The position numbers were made by a program, and so were the translations under genes. 6,238 nucleotides of DNA, from contig SKWP01000237.1 in the NCBI GenBank assembly GCA_007128865.1, positions 1-6,238 of the forward strand, in the 5' to 3' direction. Below are positions 1 to 6,100 of this stretch, piece after piece. The stretch comes from Paracoccaceae bacterium. GTDB taxonomy: Bacteria > Pseudomonadota > Alphaproteobacteria > Rhodobacterales > Rhodobacteraceae. The stretch's first letter is position 1; the number at the start of each line of letters is the position of its first letter. A model generated the notes under the pieces. That model was not told where the DNA came from, searched no databases, and worked only from the letters and a program-made list of their open reading frames with translations.

Positions 1-164
1 CGAAAGCCCCCGCGCCCGAGGCGTTGCGGCCGCGACAGCCAGCACTGCGGGACGAAGCGAACCAACACTTCGGGTTGATTGCCTGCCAAGTCCTAGCCTA
101 AAGTGTTTGGTGTCGGAACAGGGTTCCTTGCCGTCACTGCGATCCTTGCGTCGGGTGGCCAACA
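1..164. other. Non-coding segment downstream of murD
   Basis: No credible coding frame runs through this stretch. It follows the murD stop codon (TAG, read leftwards) and reaches the window edge. It contains an inverted repeat (arms 61-70 and 101-111), a short hairpin with a 3-base loop (115-127) and a NotI-type palindrome (24-31). Neither hairpin has an adjacent T-run on the minus strand, so no clear intrinsic terminator for murD is visible. The gene to the left, if any, cannot be identified. In particular there is no sign of a ftsW start, the sort of gene that commonly follows murD in cell-wall clusters. Confidence 0.5.
61..111. repeat. Inverted repeat downstream of murD
   Basis: The left arm ACCAACACTT (61-70) pairs with AAGTGTTTGGT (101-111), giving ten base pairs with one bulged base and a 30-base loop. 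A related string, CCAACACTA, occurs at 159-167 across the murD stop codon. The structure could form a stem in RNA from either strand. No T-run follows it, so it is not a textbook terminator. Function is unknown. Confidence 0.45.
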
Positions 165-1565
165 CTAGGCCGGCAGGGCGCTGACGCATGCGATGAAATC
201 CGCGCCGCGGGCCTCGAAATCCGGGTACTGGTCAAAGCTCGCCGCGGCGGGGGCCAGCAGCACCACCTCGCCCGGCCCGGCCTCGGCGGCGGCGCGGGCT
301 ACTGCGCGCTCCATCGTCTCGCAGATTTCATGCGGCGTTTCGCCGATCTGAAGCGCGAACTCGCGCGCCGAATGGCCGATCAGATAGGCCTTGACCACAT
401 TGCCCAGCTGCGGGCGCACCGCGGCAATGCCGCCGTCCTTGCCCAGCCCGCCGGCGATCCAGCGGATGCGCCCGAAGGCGGCCAGCGCCCGCGCCGCGGC
501 TTCGGCATTGGTGGCCTTGGAGTCATTGACAAAGATCACTCCGCGCCGTTCCCCGACCCGCTGGCTGCGGTGGGGCAGGCCGGCAAAGCTCGCCAGCGCC
601 TGCGCGATGGTGTCGGGCGCCAGCCCCAGTGCCCGCGTTGCCGCCCAGGCGGCGCATGCGTTCTGGTGGTTGTGGGCGCCGGGCAGGCCGGGCATCGCGC
701 GCAGATCGCAGGCGGCCACCTGCCGGCCCCGGCGCCATTCGGCCAGAAAGCCCTTGCGCGCAAACACCGACCACCCCGGCCCGGCCAGCTTCTGGCCCGA
801 CGAGATGCGGATCAGCCTTGCGTCGGCCGGTCCCTCGGCCATCTGGTTGGCCAGAAACCGGCCCTCGGGTTCGTCGACACCGATCACCGCACGATCCGGC
901 CCGCCTTCGGCAAACAGCCGCCGCTTGGCCGCGAAATAGCCGCCCATGCCGCCGTGGCGGTCCAGATGGTCGGGGCTGAGATTGGTGAACACCGCGATGT
1001 CGGGGGTCAGGGCGCGGGCGAGTTCGGTCTGGTAGCTCGACAACTCCAGCACCACCACGGCGCCGTCGCCCGGAGGTTCCAGCGCCAGAACCCCGGTACC
1101 GATGTTGCCGCCGGTCTGTACCGGGCGACCTGCTGCCTGCAGGATATGGGCGATCAGCGCCGTGGTGGTGGATTTGCCATTCGACCCTGTCACCGCAATC
1201 ACCCGCGGCGGGCTGTCCATTTCCGCAAATCCCCCCTGCGCAAGCGACCGGAAGAACAGCCCCACATCGTTGTCCAGCGGCACGCCCGCGGCCATGGCGG
1301 CGGCCACATGCCGGTTCGGCGCGGGGTAGAGATGCGGAATGCCGGGGCTGACGATCAGCGCCGCAACACCCTCGAAGGCACCGGGCCGCGACAGGTCGTG
1401 CAGATGCACGCCCTCGGCTTCGGCGCTGGCGCGGGCTTCGGGGCTGTCATCCCAGCCCAGCGTCTCGGCCCCGCCGGCGGCGAGCGCGCGCAGCGCCGCC
1501 AGCCCCGACCGGCCCAGCCCCAGCACCGCGATGCGCTGCCCCGTCACCCCCCGTACCGCGATCAT
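165..1565 (-). CDS. murD: UDP-N-acetylmuramoyl-L-alanine--D-glutamate ligase (MurD)
   Basis: MurD is a cytoplasmic ATP-dependent ligase that adds D-glutamate to UDP-MurNAc-L-alanine during peptidoglycan precursor synthesis. The 466-residue product is of normal length and has all three Mur ligase domains. The N-terminal Rossmann-like domain begins [11 protein letters not shown] (11-21). The central ATPase has the P-loop TGSNGKST (126-133), ELSSYQ (174-179), [10 protein letters not shown] (195-204) and Lys214 in YFAAKRRLF, the expected carbamylated lysine. The C-terminal domain has PGAHNHQN (295-302), NDSKATN (347-353), GGLGKD (372-377) and [13 protein letters not shown] (441-453). By comparison with the E. 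coli enzyme, the D-Glu contacts correspond to Thr352, Lys376, Ser443 and Phe450. The start ATG at 1565 is chosen because family similarity begins there; a GAGG lies about 8 bases upstream. The open frame continues upstream only as a shadow of the preceding gene. It lies 29 bp after the yqeY stop, so co-transcription is likely. Confidence 0.96.
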   Translation of the reverse strand: MIAVRGVTGQRIAVLGLGRSGLAALRALAAGGAETLGWDDSPEARASAEAEGVHLHDLSRPGAFEGVAALIVSPGIPHLYPAPNRHVAAAMAAGVPLDNDVGLFFRSLAQGGFAEMDSPPRVIAVTGSNGKSTTTALIAHILQAAGRPVQTGGNIGTGVLALEPPGDGAVVVLELSSYQTELARALTPDIAVFTNLSPDHLDRHGGMGGYFAAKRRLFAEGGPDRAVIGVDEPEGRFLANQMAEGPADARLIRISSGQKLAGPGWSVFARKGFLAEWRRGRQVAACDLRAMPGLPGAHNHQNACAAWAATRALGLAPDTIAQALASFAGLPHRSQRVGERRGVIFVNDSKATNAEAAARALAAFGRIRWIAGGLGKDGGIAAVRPQLGNVVKAYLIGHSAREFALQIGETPHEICETMERAVARAAAEAGPGEVVLLAPAAASFDQYPDFEARGADFIACVSALPA

Positions 1566-1594
1566 CGCCCGGCCTCGTCTGTCTGCGGTTGCGC

Positions 1595-2056
1595 TCAGCC
1601 TGCCAGCCGGGCCCTGACCATCGGCCCGACCGCAGCAAGATCCATCTGGCCGGTGTGGCGTTCCTTGAGCAGCGCCATCACCCGCCCCATGTCGCGGATC
1701 GATTCCGCCTGCAATTCCCCGATTGCCGCATCGATGGCGGCCTGGGTTTCCCGCTGGTCCATCCGGCGCGGCAGGTATTCCTCGATCACCGCGATTTCGG
1801 CGCGCTCCCGTTCGGCAAGGTCCAGCCGGGCGGCCTCCTCGTAACCGCGGGCGCTTTCCTGACGTTGCCGCACCATCCGTGCGAGGATCGCCAGAATCTC
1901 GGCCTCGGTCACACCATCCTCGCGGCCTTCGCCGCGCAGGGCAATGTCGCGATCCTTGATCGCGGCGTTGATCAGCCGCAAGGTGGAAAGCCGCGTGGCC
2001 TCGCGGGCCTTCATGGCTTCCTTGAGGGCTGTGTTGATCCTGTCGCGCAAGCTCAT
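1595..2056 (-). CDS. yqeY: GatB/YqeY-domain protein
   Basis: This is a 153-residue cytoplasmic protein of the YqeY family, all-helical and related to the C-terminal tail domain of the GatB subunit of tRNA amidotransferase. The physiological role of the stand-alone family is not settled; a link to tRNA or amidotransferase function is inferred from the domain only. Recognisable stretches are [16 protein letters not shown] (23-38), RQRQESA (63-69), EYLPRRM (93-99) and MGRVMALLK (123-131). Length matches the family (about 150). The start ATG at 2056 is preceded by AGGAGA at 2066-2071 with a 9-base spacer. A 41-residue upstream extension of the frame (to 2179) is Pro/Arg/Cys-rich, unlike the family, and is not coding. 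murD follows 29 bp downstream on the same strand. Confidence 0.95.
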   Translation of the reverse strand: MSLRDRINTALKEAMKAREATRLSTLRLINAAIKDRDIALRGEGREDGVTEAEILAILARMVRQRQESARGYEEAARLDLAERERAEIAVIEEYLPRRMDQRETQAAIDAAIGELQAESIRDMGRVMALLKERHTGQMDLAAVGPMVRARLAG

Positions 2057-2088
2057 CGCCGCGGTTCTCCTGATGCAGGGCAGTGGGC

Positions 2089-2117
2089 AAACTATCCGTT
2101 GCGGCAACCCGGCACAA
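2089..2117 (-). promoter_or_regulatory. Candidate sigma-70-type promoter for yqeY-murD
   Basis: Read on the minus strand, a TTGTGC box (2112-2117) and a TAGTTT box (2089-2094) are separated by exactly 17 bases. This would start transcription near 2082 and leave a 5' leader of about 26 bases, which includes the AGGAGA ribosome binding site of yqeY. Both hexamers are imperfect (TTG of the -35 and TA...T of the -10 are kept), so this is a prediction by eye. Confidence 0.35.
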
Positions 2118-2230
2118 CCGCGCGGAAGTTGGTGCGCTTGCCCGGCGTCGCGTCCTGGCGACGGCGCTGCGGGCTGCACCCGTGCCTGGCGAACCTATCG
2201 AACGGATCCTGTACCAGCTGTGCAAGCCCG

Positions 2231-2244
2231 GCCGGTTCGCCGGC
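2231..2244 (+). repeat. GCCGG-TTCG-CCGGC hairpin
   Basis: This is a perfect 5-bp GC-only stem closed by a TTCG loop when read on the plus strand; on the minus strand the loop is CGAA. It sits between the stop of the FAD-subunit gene and the yqeY promoter. No T-run follows on either strand, so it is not called a terminator. Confidence 0.4.
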
Positions 2245-2255
2245 AATGCCCCCGG

Positions 2256-2269
2256 TTCGACCGGTCGAA
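2256..2269. repeat. 14-bp perfect palindrome TTCGACCGGTCGAA
   Basis: This perfect palindrome lies 41 bp past the end of the FAD-subunit gene. Allowing one bulged A it extends to GGTTCGACC paired with GGTCGAAACC (2254-2272). It may be a protein-binding operator or a weak transcript-end hairpin. There is no U-tract to support a terminator, and the nearest promoter candidate (2089-2117) is about 140 bp away. Confidence 0.4.
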
Positions 2270-2310
2270 ACCCGAAAACCGCACCCCTTCGGGACGCCGG
2301 GCGCAGGGCC

Positions 2311-3102
2311 TCAGGCAGCGGCGCGGGCGACGGCCCGGCGGGTCATCACCCCGACAAGATGGGCGCGGTAATCTGCGCTGCCGTGCAGATCGTCGATCAT
2401 TCCGGTTGCCGGCGGGGTCAGCCCGGCCAGTGCCTCGGGCCGGAAATCGCCGGACAGGGCCGTTTCGGCTGCCTCCCATCGGAAAACGCCGCCTTCGGAT
2501 GCGCCGGTCACGGCCACCCTTGCCGCAGTGCCCGATTGCGCGACGAACACACCCACCAGCGCGAACCGCGACGCCGGTTGCGCAAACTTCGCATAGGCGG
2601 CGCGTTCTGGGATTGAAAAGCGCAGTGCGGTGACCAGTTCGCCAGGCTGAAGCGCGGTGCCGAACATGCCCTGAAAGAAATCTGCGGCAGCGATCTCGCG
2701 CCGCGTCGTCACCACCACCGCCGCAGATGCCAGAACCGCCGCCGGGTAGCAGGCCGAGGGGTCGTTGTTGGCGATGCTGCCGCCGATGGTGCCGAGGTTG
2801 CGCACCGCCGGGTCGCCGATGCTGCCGGCAAGCGCGGCAAGCGCGGGAAAATGCGCGCCGGCTTCCCGCGCTACCTCGGCATGGCTGGTGGTGGCGCCGA
2901 TCACCAGCATGTCGCCCTCGCGACGGATGCCGCGCAGGCCGGGAATTGCCGTCAGGCTGACCAGCCGCGACGGCGCATTCAGGCGTTGGCGCAGCGTCGG
3001 CAGCAGGGTCTGCCCGCCGGCGACCGGCATCGCATCGTCACGATCGAGCGCCGCAATCGCCTCATCCAGCGTGTCGGGGCGCAGGAATTCGAAATCATAC
3101 AT
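2311..3102 (-). CDS. Molybdenum hydroxylase FAD-binding (medium, CoxM-type) subunit
   Basis: This 263-residue protein is the flavin subunit of a xanthine dehydrogenase/CO dehydrogenase-type enzyme. In the family it takes electrons from the 2Fe-2S subunit and passes them from FAD to an acceptor. The FAD-binding PCMH-type N-terminal domain shows AGGQTLLP (28-35) and [20 protein letters not shown] (95-114), the two flavin-contacting loops. The C-terminal CO dehydrogenase flavoprotein domain runs from about 165 and ends in the expected helix ([15 protein letters not shown], 244-258). Length is normal. Cys118 in DPSACYP sits where I recall Asp being common in relatives. The ATG at 3102 is preceded by GAGGGGAAG, which overlaps the stop of the upstream iron-sulfur gene; the gap is 11 bp, so the genes are co-translated. 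No large-subunit gene follows: the next gene is yqeY. The substrate cannot be deduced without that subunit. Confidence 0.93.
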   Translation of the reverse strand: MYDFEFLRPDTLDEAIAALDRDDAMPVAGGQTLLPTLRQRLNAPSRLVSLTAIPGLRGIRREGDMLVIGATTSHAEVAREAGAHFPALAALAGSIGDPAVRNLGTIGGSIANNDPSACYPAAVLASAAVVVTTRREIAAADFFQGMFGTALQPGELVTALRFSIPERAAYAKFAQPASRFALVGVFVAQSGTAARVAVTGASEGGVFRWEAAETALSGDFRPEALAGLTPPATGMIDDLHGSADYRAHLVGVMTRRAVARAAA

Positions 3103-3113
3103 GGCGCTTCCCC

Positions 3114-3614
3114 TCAGCCAGGTGCCGACAAGGCCGGGTCGAGCGCCGAGACATCCTGCCCCGAGGCTGCCAGCACCGCCTTGACGATGTTATGGTAGCC
3201 GGTGCACCGGCAGAGGTTGCCTTCGAGATAGCCGCGCACCTCGGCCTCGGTCGGCTCCGGGTTCTCGGCAAGCAGGGCTGCGGCCGCCATCACCATGCCC
3301 GGTGTGCAAAACCCGCACTGCAGCCCATGATGGTCGCGAAAGGCCTGCTGGATCGGGCCGAGGCTGCCATCCGGGTTTGCCATGCCCTCGATGGTGGTGA
3401 CACACCTTCCGGCGGCCTCCTGCGCGAGGATGTTGCAGCTCTTTGCCGCCCGGCCGTCAATCAGAACCATGCAGGCGCCGCATTGTGCGGTGTCGCAGCC
3501 GATATGGGTGCCGGTCATCCCCAGCCCGTCGCGCAGGAACTGCACCAGAAGCGTGCGCCCCTCGGTTTCGGCCGAACGGTTCTGACCGTTCACGGAAATG
3601 GTGATGCGCGCCAT
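3114..3614 (-). CDS. Molybdenum hydroxylase 2Fe-2S (small, CoxS-type) subunit
   Basis: This 166-residue electron-transfer subunit carries two 2Fe-2S clusters between the Moco site and FAD. The N-terminal plant-ferredoxin-like domain has Cys40, Cys45, Cys48 and Cys60 ([10 protein letters not shown] and SCNILA). The C-terminal helical domain has Cys100, Cys103 (QCGFCTPGM) and Cys135, Cys137 ([12 protein letters not shown]). All eight cluster ligands are present and length is typical (150-170), so the gene looks intact. The ATG at 3614 is preceded by GGAGG with an 8-base spacer. The frame stays open 11 codons further upstream, but that extension spans the ribosome binding site. It lies 70 bp after the molybdopterin-binding gene and 11 bp before the FAD-subunit gene. 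No twin-arginine or other signal peptide is seen, which fits a cytoplasmic enzyme. Confidence 0.95.
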   Translation of the reverse strand: MARITISVNGQNRSAETEGRTLLVQFLRDGLGMTGTHIGCDTAQCGACMVLIDGRAAKSCNILAQEAAGRCVTTIEGMANPDGSLGPIQQAFRDHHGLQCGFCTPGMVMAAAALLAENPEPTEAEVRGYLEGNLCRCTGYHNIVKAVLAASGQDVSALDPALSAPG

Positions 3615-3684
3615 CCTGTTCCCCTCCGGTTTCCAGTGGTCTAGCATGCCGGTTCAGCCTTGCCCACCGGCCGCGCGCTGCGCG

Positions 3685-4683
3685 TCAGCCGGGTGTCGGG
3701 CTGCGGCGGCTGCGCGGGCGCGGCCGGCTGCGCGGTTCCTTCAGCAGGCCGCCGACGCCCATCGCCATGATGTCGCGCGCCGTGACCGGGACGCCGCAGA
3801 TCAAACGCTCGAGCACCCAGTCCGGGCCGCTCTGGGCGGGCGAGCGCGACGAACCGGGCAGCCCCAGCACCGGCCGGTCGCCCAGGACACCCAGAAACGA
3901 AAGATTGCCCGGGTCCACCGGCATGCCGAAATGCTCCAGCCGCCCGCCGGCACGCAGCAGCGCCTGCGGGGCCACGTCGCGGGCATCCGATGTTGCCGAT
4001 CCGGTCAGGATCAGCACCAGATCGCCGGTGGAGGCCGAAAGGGCCTCTGCGATTGGTGCCTCGGCATGCGGCACCACCAGCGATTCGGCCAGCGCAACGC
4101 CAAGCCGCTCCAGCCGTTCGGCTGTCACCCTTTCGCCCTTGGCAAGGTTTTCGCCAAGACCGATCCGGGTCTGGATCAGCGTCGCCGTCGATAGCGTCGG
4201 TTCGGCAAGGGCCAGCGCTCTGGCACCGGCGCTGCAGGCACGCGCGAGTGCGGCCTCGGGCACCGCATAGGCAATGATCTTGACCGTCGCCACCATCCCG
4301 CGCGCCGCCATCCGTTGCCAGGGCGCCACCGTCGCGACGGTGATCGCCGGGTCGGTGGCGTTGACCGCCAGCACCTTTTCGGCATCGATCTGCGCCAGCC
4401 CCGCAGCCGCGGCCAGCAGGTTTGCCCGCCCGGTCCCGACCTGACGCACCGAAAGCCCGGGCCCCGCGAGGGCCTGCGCCAGTTTCACGGCCGCGGCATC
4501 CTCGGGCACGTCCCCGGCTTCGAGCCGCGCCACGGTGACCTGTTCGAAACCGGCCGCGCGCAGCGCCGCGACATCCTCGGGCCCCAGCAGCTTGCCCTTG
4601 CGCAGCCGGCCCTGGCGCACCGGCATGGAATGGGCAAGCACCGCGCCTTCGGCACGGTCCAGGGCCACCGGGCCGAACTGCAT
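3685..4683 (-). CDS. Molybdopterin-binding protein (MoeA/MoCF-like), apparently lacking a MobA-like C-terminal domain
   Basis: This 332-residue protein is likely involved in cofactor handling for the adjacent hydroxylase. The N-terminus MQFGPVALDRAEGAVLAHS is typical of a group that pairs an N-terminal molybdopterin-binding module with a C-terminal MobA-like nucleotidyltransferase. The MoCF-type domain (about 165-312) shows LTGSATSDARDVAPQAL (226-242), GMPVDPGNL (253-261) and GLPGSSRSP (274-282). After GVGGLLKE (309-316) the sequence turns into a short Arg/Pro/Ser-rich tail and stops. In fused relatives, as I recall them, the transferase domain (LAAGxSxRMG loop) begins about here, and no such loop occurs in any frame between 3615 and 3684. 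The protein is either a natural short form or a truncated/frameshifted one. The start ATG (4683) overlaps the upstream XdhC-family TGA by one base (TGATG), indicating translational coupling. Exact activity (binding, cytidylylation partner or insertion) is not shown by the sequence. Confidence 0.85.
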   Translation of the reverse strand: MQFGPVALDRAEGAVLAHSMPVRQGRLRKGKLLGPEDVAALRAAGFEQVTVARLEAGDVPEDAAAVKLAQALAGPGLSVRQVGTGRANLLAAAAGLAQIDAEKVLAVNATDPAITVATVAPWQRMAARGMVATVKIIAYAVPEAALARACSAGARALALAEPTLSTATLIQTRIGLGENLAKGERVTAERLERLGVALAESLVVPHAEAPIAEALSASTGDLVLILTGSATSDARDVAPQALLRAGGRLEHFGMPVDPGNLSFLGVLGDRPVLGLPGSSRSPAQSGPDWVLERLICGVPVTARDIMAMGVGGLLKEPRSRPRPRSRRSPTPG

Positions 4684-5651
4684 CAGCCCTGCCTCAGCCG
4701 CGCCACCACCTGGGCCAGCACCGCCACGGCGATCTCGGCCGGGGTGCGCGCGCCGATATCAAGGCCGACCGGCGCATGAATGCGCGCCAGCGCGTCCTCG
4801 GGCACGCCATGGGCGCGCAGCCGCTCCAACCGGCGGGCATGGGTGCGTGGCGAGCCGAGACAGCCAAGATAGAAGGCGTCCGAAGCCAGCGCGGCGCGGA
4901 TTGCCGGATCGTCGATCTTTTCGTCATGGGTCAGGGTGACCACCGCCCAGCGGGCATCGAGGCCGAGCACGGCCAGCGCCTCGTCGGGCCAGTCTTCCAT
5001 GATCGTTTCGCCGGGAAAGCGCACCTGCGCGGCAAAGGCCGAACGCGGATCGATCAGCACCGGGTCAAAGCCGGCAAGCCGCGCCATCGGCAGCAGCGCC
5101 TGGGCAATATGCACCGCCCCGACCACCGCCATGCGCAGCGGCGGGTTGAACAGCACGATGAATTCGCCGCTGTCCTCCATCCCCGACCGGTCAGACCGGA
5201 AGCGCGGCGCGATGTCGCTGTCGCCGGGTTCGATCAGCCGTCGCGACCATGTTTCCAGATGAACGCCATAGGCGACCGGACGGCGGGCGGCGCGCGCCGC
5301 GACGATCTGGGCAAGCTTTGCCTCGGGCATCGCGGCGCCGACCGGTTCGACCAGAATCCGGATGGTGCCGCCGCAGGCCAGCCCGACCTCGAAGGCGGTA
5401 TCGTCGCTGACGCCGTAACGCAGCACCCGCGGCCGCCCGTCGGCCAGTGCGGACAGCGCTTCGGTCACCACGGCGCCTTCAACGCAGCCGCCCGAAACCG
5501 AACCCATCATTTCGCCACTGCCGGAAATCGCCAGCTGGCTTCCGGCCTGACGCGGTGCTGATCCCCATGTCTGCATGACAGTGGCAAGCGCCGCGCCGCG
5601 GCCGTCTCGATGCCATTTCAGCGCGATCTCGGGAATGCGGTCATGGTCCAT
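4683..5651 (-). CDS. XdhC/CoxI-family molybdenum hydroxylase maturation protein
   Basis: Proteins of this family bind Moco, help it become sulfurated and deliver it to the large subunit of xanthine dehydrogenase-type enzymes. The 322-residue product has the N-terminal XdhC_CoxI domain with TWGSAPR (28-34), SVSGGCVEGAV (51-61) and GLACGG (90-95, Cys93). A C-terminal Rossmann domain follows, with VVGAVHIAQAL (176-186), a glycine-rich variant, THDEKIDDPA (241-250), LGCLGSPRTHA (262-272) and HAPVGLDIGARTPAEIA (292-308). Start choice: GGAGGAG (5658-5664) touches an ATG at 5657 and sits about 6 bases before the ATG at 5651. The 5651 start is preferred for spacing; 5657 would add only Met-Thr. The frame stays open to 5828 but that extension is unlike the family. 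It is the first gene of the block and overlaps the next by one base. Confidence 0.93.
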   Translation of the reverse strand: MDHDRIPEIALKWHRDGRGAALATVMQTWGSAPRQAGSQLAISGSGEMMGSVSGGCVEGAVVTEALSALADGRPRVLRYGVSDDTAFEVGLACGGTIRILVEPVGAAMPEAKLAQIVAARAARRPVAYGVHLETWSRRLIEPGDSDIAPRFRSDRSGMEDSGEFIVLFNPPLRMAVVGAVHIAQALLPMARLAGFDPVLIDPRSAFAAQVRFPGETIMEDWPDEALAVLGLDARWAVVTLTHDEKIDDPAIRAALASDAFYLGCLGSPRTHARRLERLRAHGVPEDALARIHAPVGLDIGARTPAEIAVAVLAQVVARLRQG

Positions 5652-5702
5652 GGTCATCTCCTCCGCGCCCTTCACTATCATGGTGTTTGGCACTGGCAAT
5701 AC

Positions 5703-5715
5703 GGCGCGTGGCGCC
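5703..5715. repeat. GGCGC-GTG-GCGCC inverted repeat
   Basis: This perfect 5-bp GC stem with a 3-base loop lies about 50 bases upstream of the XdhC-family start and next to the CGAATTCT direct repeat. It could be part of an operator or a leader hairpin. In such GC-rich DNA short GC stems are common, so little weight is placed on it. Confidence 0.3.
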
Positions 5716-5718
5716 GGT

Positions 5719-5741
5719 CGAATTCTCGGGATGCGAATTCT
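5719..5741. repeat. Direct repeat of CGAATTCT, 15-bp period
   Basis: CGAATTCT occurs at 5719-5726 and again at 5734-5741, separated by CGGGATG. Each copy contains the palindrome GAATTC, so the pair is also an inverted arrangement. These are among the few AT-containing blocks in a very GC-rich region and lie about 70-90 bases upstream of the XdhC-family start codon, where an activator or repressor site would be expected. No specific regulator can be assigned. Confidence 0.4.
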
Positions 5742-5879
5742 GCCCCGGCGGAGCGGCTGGTGCCGGCATTGCGGCCGTGCAGGCCCATGCGACGCCCGCG
5801 CGGCGCTTTTGCGCGGCAACGGGGCCATGAACCGGCACGCGGGCTGTTCCCATCGGGCCGGCGCCCTTACAGCCTGCTC

Positions 5880-5905
5880 AAAAAAGGAAACCGGGCAGTT
5901 CCCGG
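5880..5905 (-). terminator. Possible Rho-independent terminator (minus strand)
   Basis: Read on the minus strand, CCGGG-AACTG-CCCGG (5905 down to 5891) is followed by TTTCCTTTTTT. A short GC stem plus a T-rich tract is the shape of an intrinsic terminator. The stem has only five pairs and the T-tract is broken by CC, so efficiency would be modest. If real, it would end a transcript coming from 5906 or beyond and separate it from the XdhC-family operon. It overlaps the left end of the proposed mobile-element remnant. Confidence 0.35.
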
Positions 5906-5917
5906 CGAGGAAACTAT

Positions 5918-5995
5918 TCCTGTTCCGCCGTCGGAATCGAGGCGATAAGGGACGCGCCCGACCCTGGGAGGGCGCGTCGGAACGCCGGAACAGGA
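5918..5995. repeat. Nested inverted repeat (10-bp outer and 9-bp inner arms)
   Basis: TCCTGTTCCG (5918-5927) is exactly complementary to CGGAACAGGA (5986-5995). Nested inside it, GACGCGCCC (5951-5959) is exactly complementary to GGGCGCGTC (5970-5978), with a 10-base loop. The outer arms are separated from the inner hairpin by 23 bases on the left and 7 on the right. Two nested perfect stems suggest a folded RNA or a cruciform. It matches no riboswitch class that I recognise. On the minus strand it lies just before the terminator-like hairpin. Confidence 0.5.
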
Positions 5996-6059
5996 GCGCT
6001 TTATGCCTGCCAAGCCCCTCCAGCGGTTGTGCTATTTGCGACGTTGCAATGCGCCCTCC

Positions 6060-6100
6060 CGCCCGAAGGGTCGGGCGCGGCCCGGGCTGGTCGCCCGGGC
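6060..6100. repeat. Two adjacent perfect GC-rich hairpins
   Basis: CGCCCGA-AGGG-TCGGGCG (6060-6077) is a perfect 7-bp stem with a 4-base loop. GCCCGGG-CTGGTCG-CCCGGGC (6080-6100) is a second perfect 7-bp stem with a 7-base loop, two bases later. A weak outer pairing between TGCAA (6045-6049) and TTGCA (6109-6113) could enclose both. This tandem arrangement could belong to a structured RNA; no known RNA family is recognised. Confidence 0.4.

Noticed and set aside
330..1844. Long plus-strand open frame (504 codons) opposite murD and yqeY
   Set aside because: It is antisense to two clearly recognised genes, and its Arg/Pro/Gly/His-rich composition is what the complement of GC-rich coding DNA gives. 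No family resemblance was seen.
1566..2246. N-terminal extension of the murD frame by 227 codons
   Set aside because: The extension overlaps yqeY in another frame and is low-complexity Arg/Gly-rich. MurD similarity begins exactly at the ATG at 1565.
1589..2633. Plus-strand frames (1589-2371, 1944-2633, 2083-2616) across yqeY, the intergenic gap and the FAD-subunit gene
   Set aside because: They overlap recognised minus-strand genes and have Arg/Ala/Pro-rich translations with no recognisable motifs.
4776..5561. Plus-strand frame of 261 codons opposite the XdhC-family gene
   Set aside because: It is the antisense shadow of a gene with clear family motifs.
5658..5828. N-terminal extension of the XdhC-family frame by 57 codons
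   Set aside because: The residues are Arg/Pro-rich and unlike the family, and a strong GGAGG site supports starting at 5651 or 5657.
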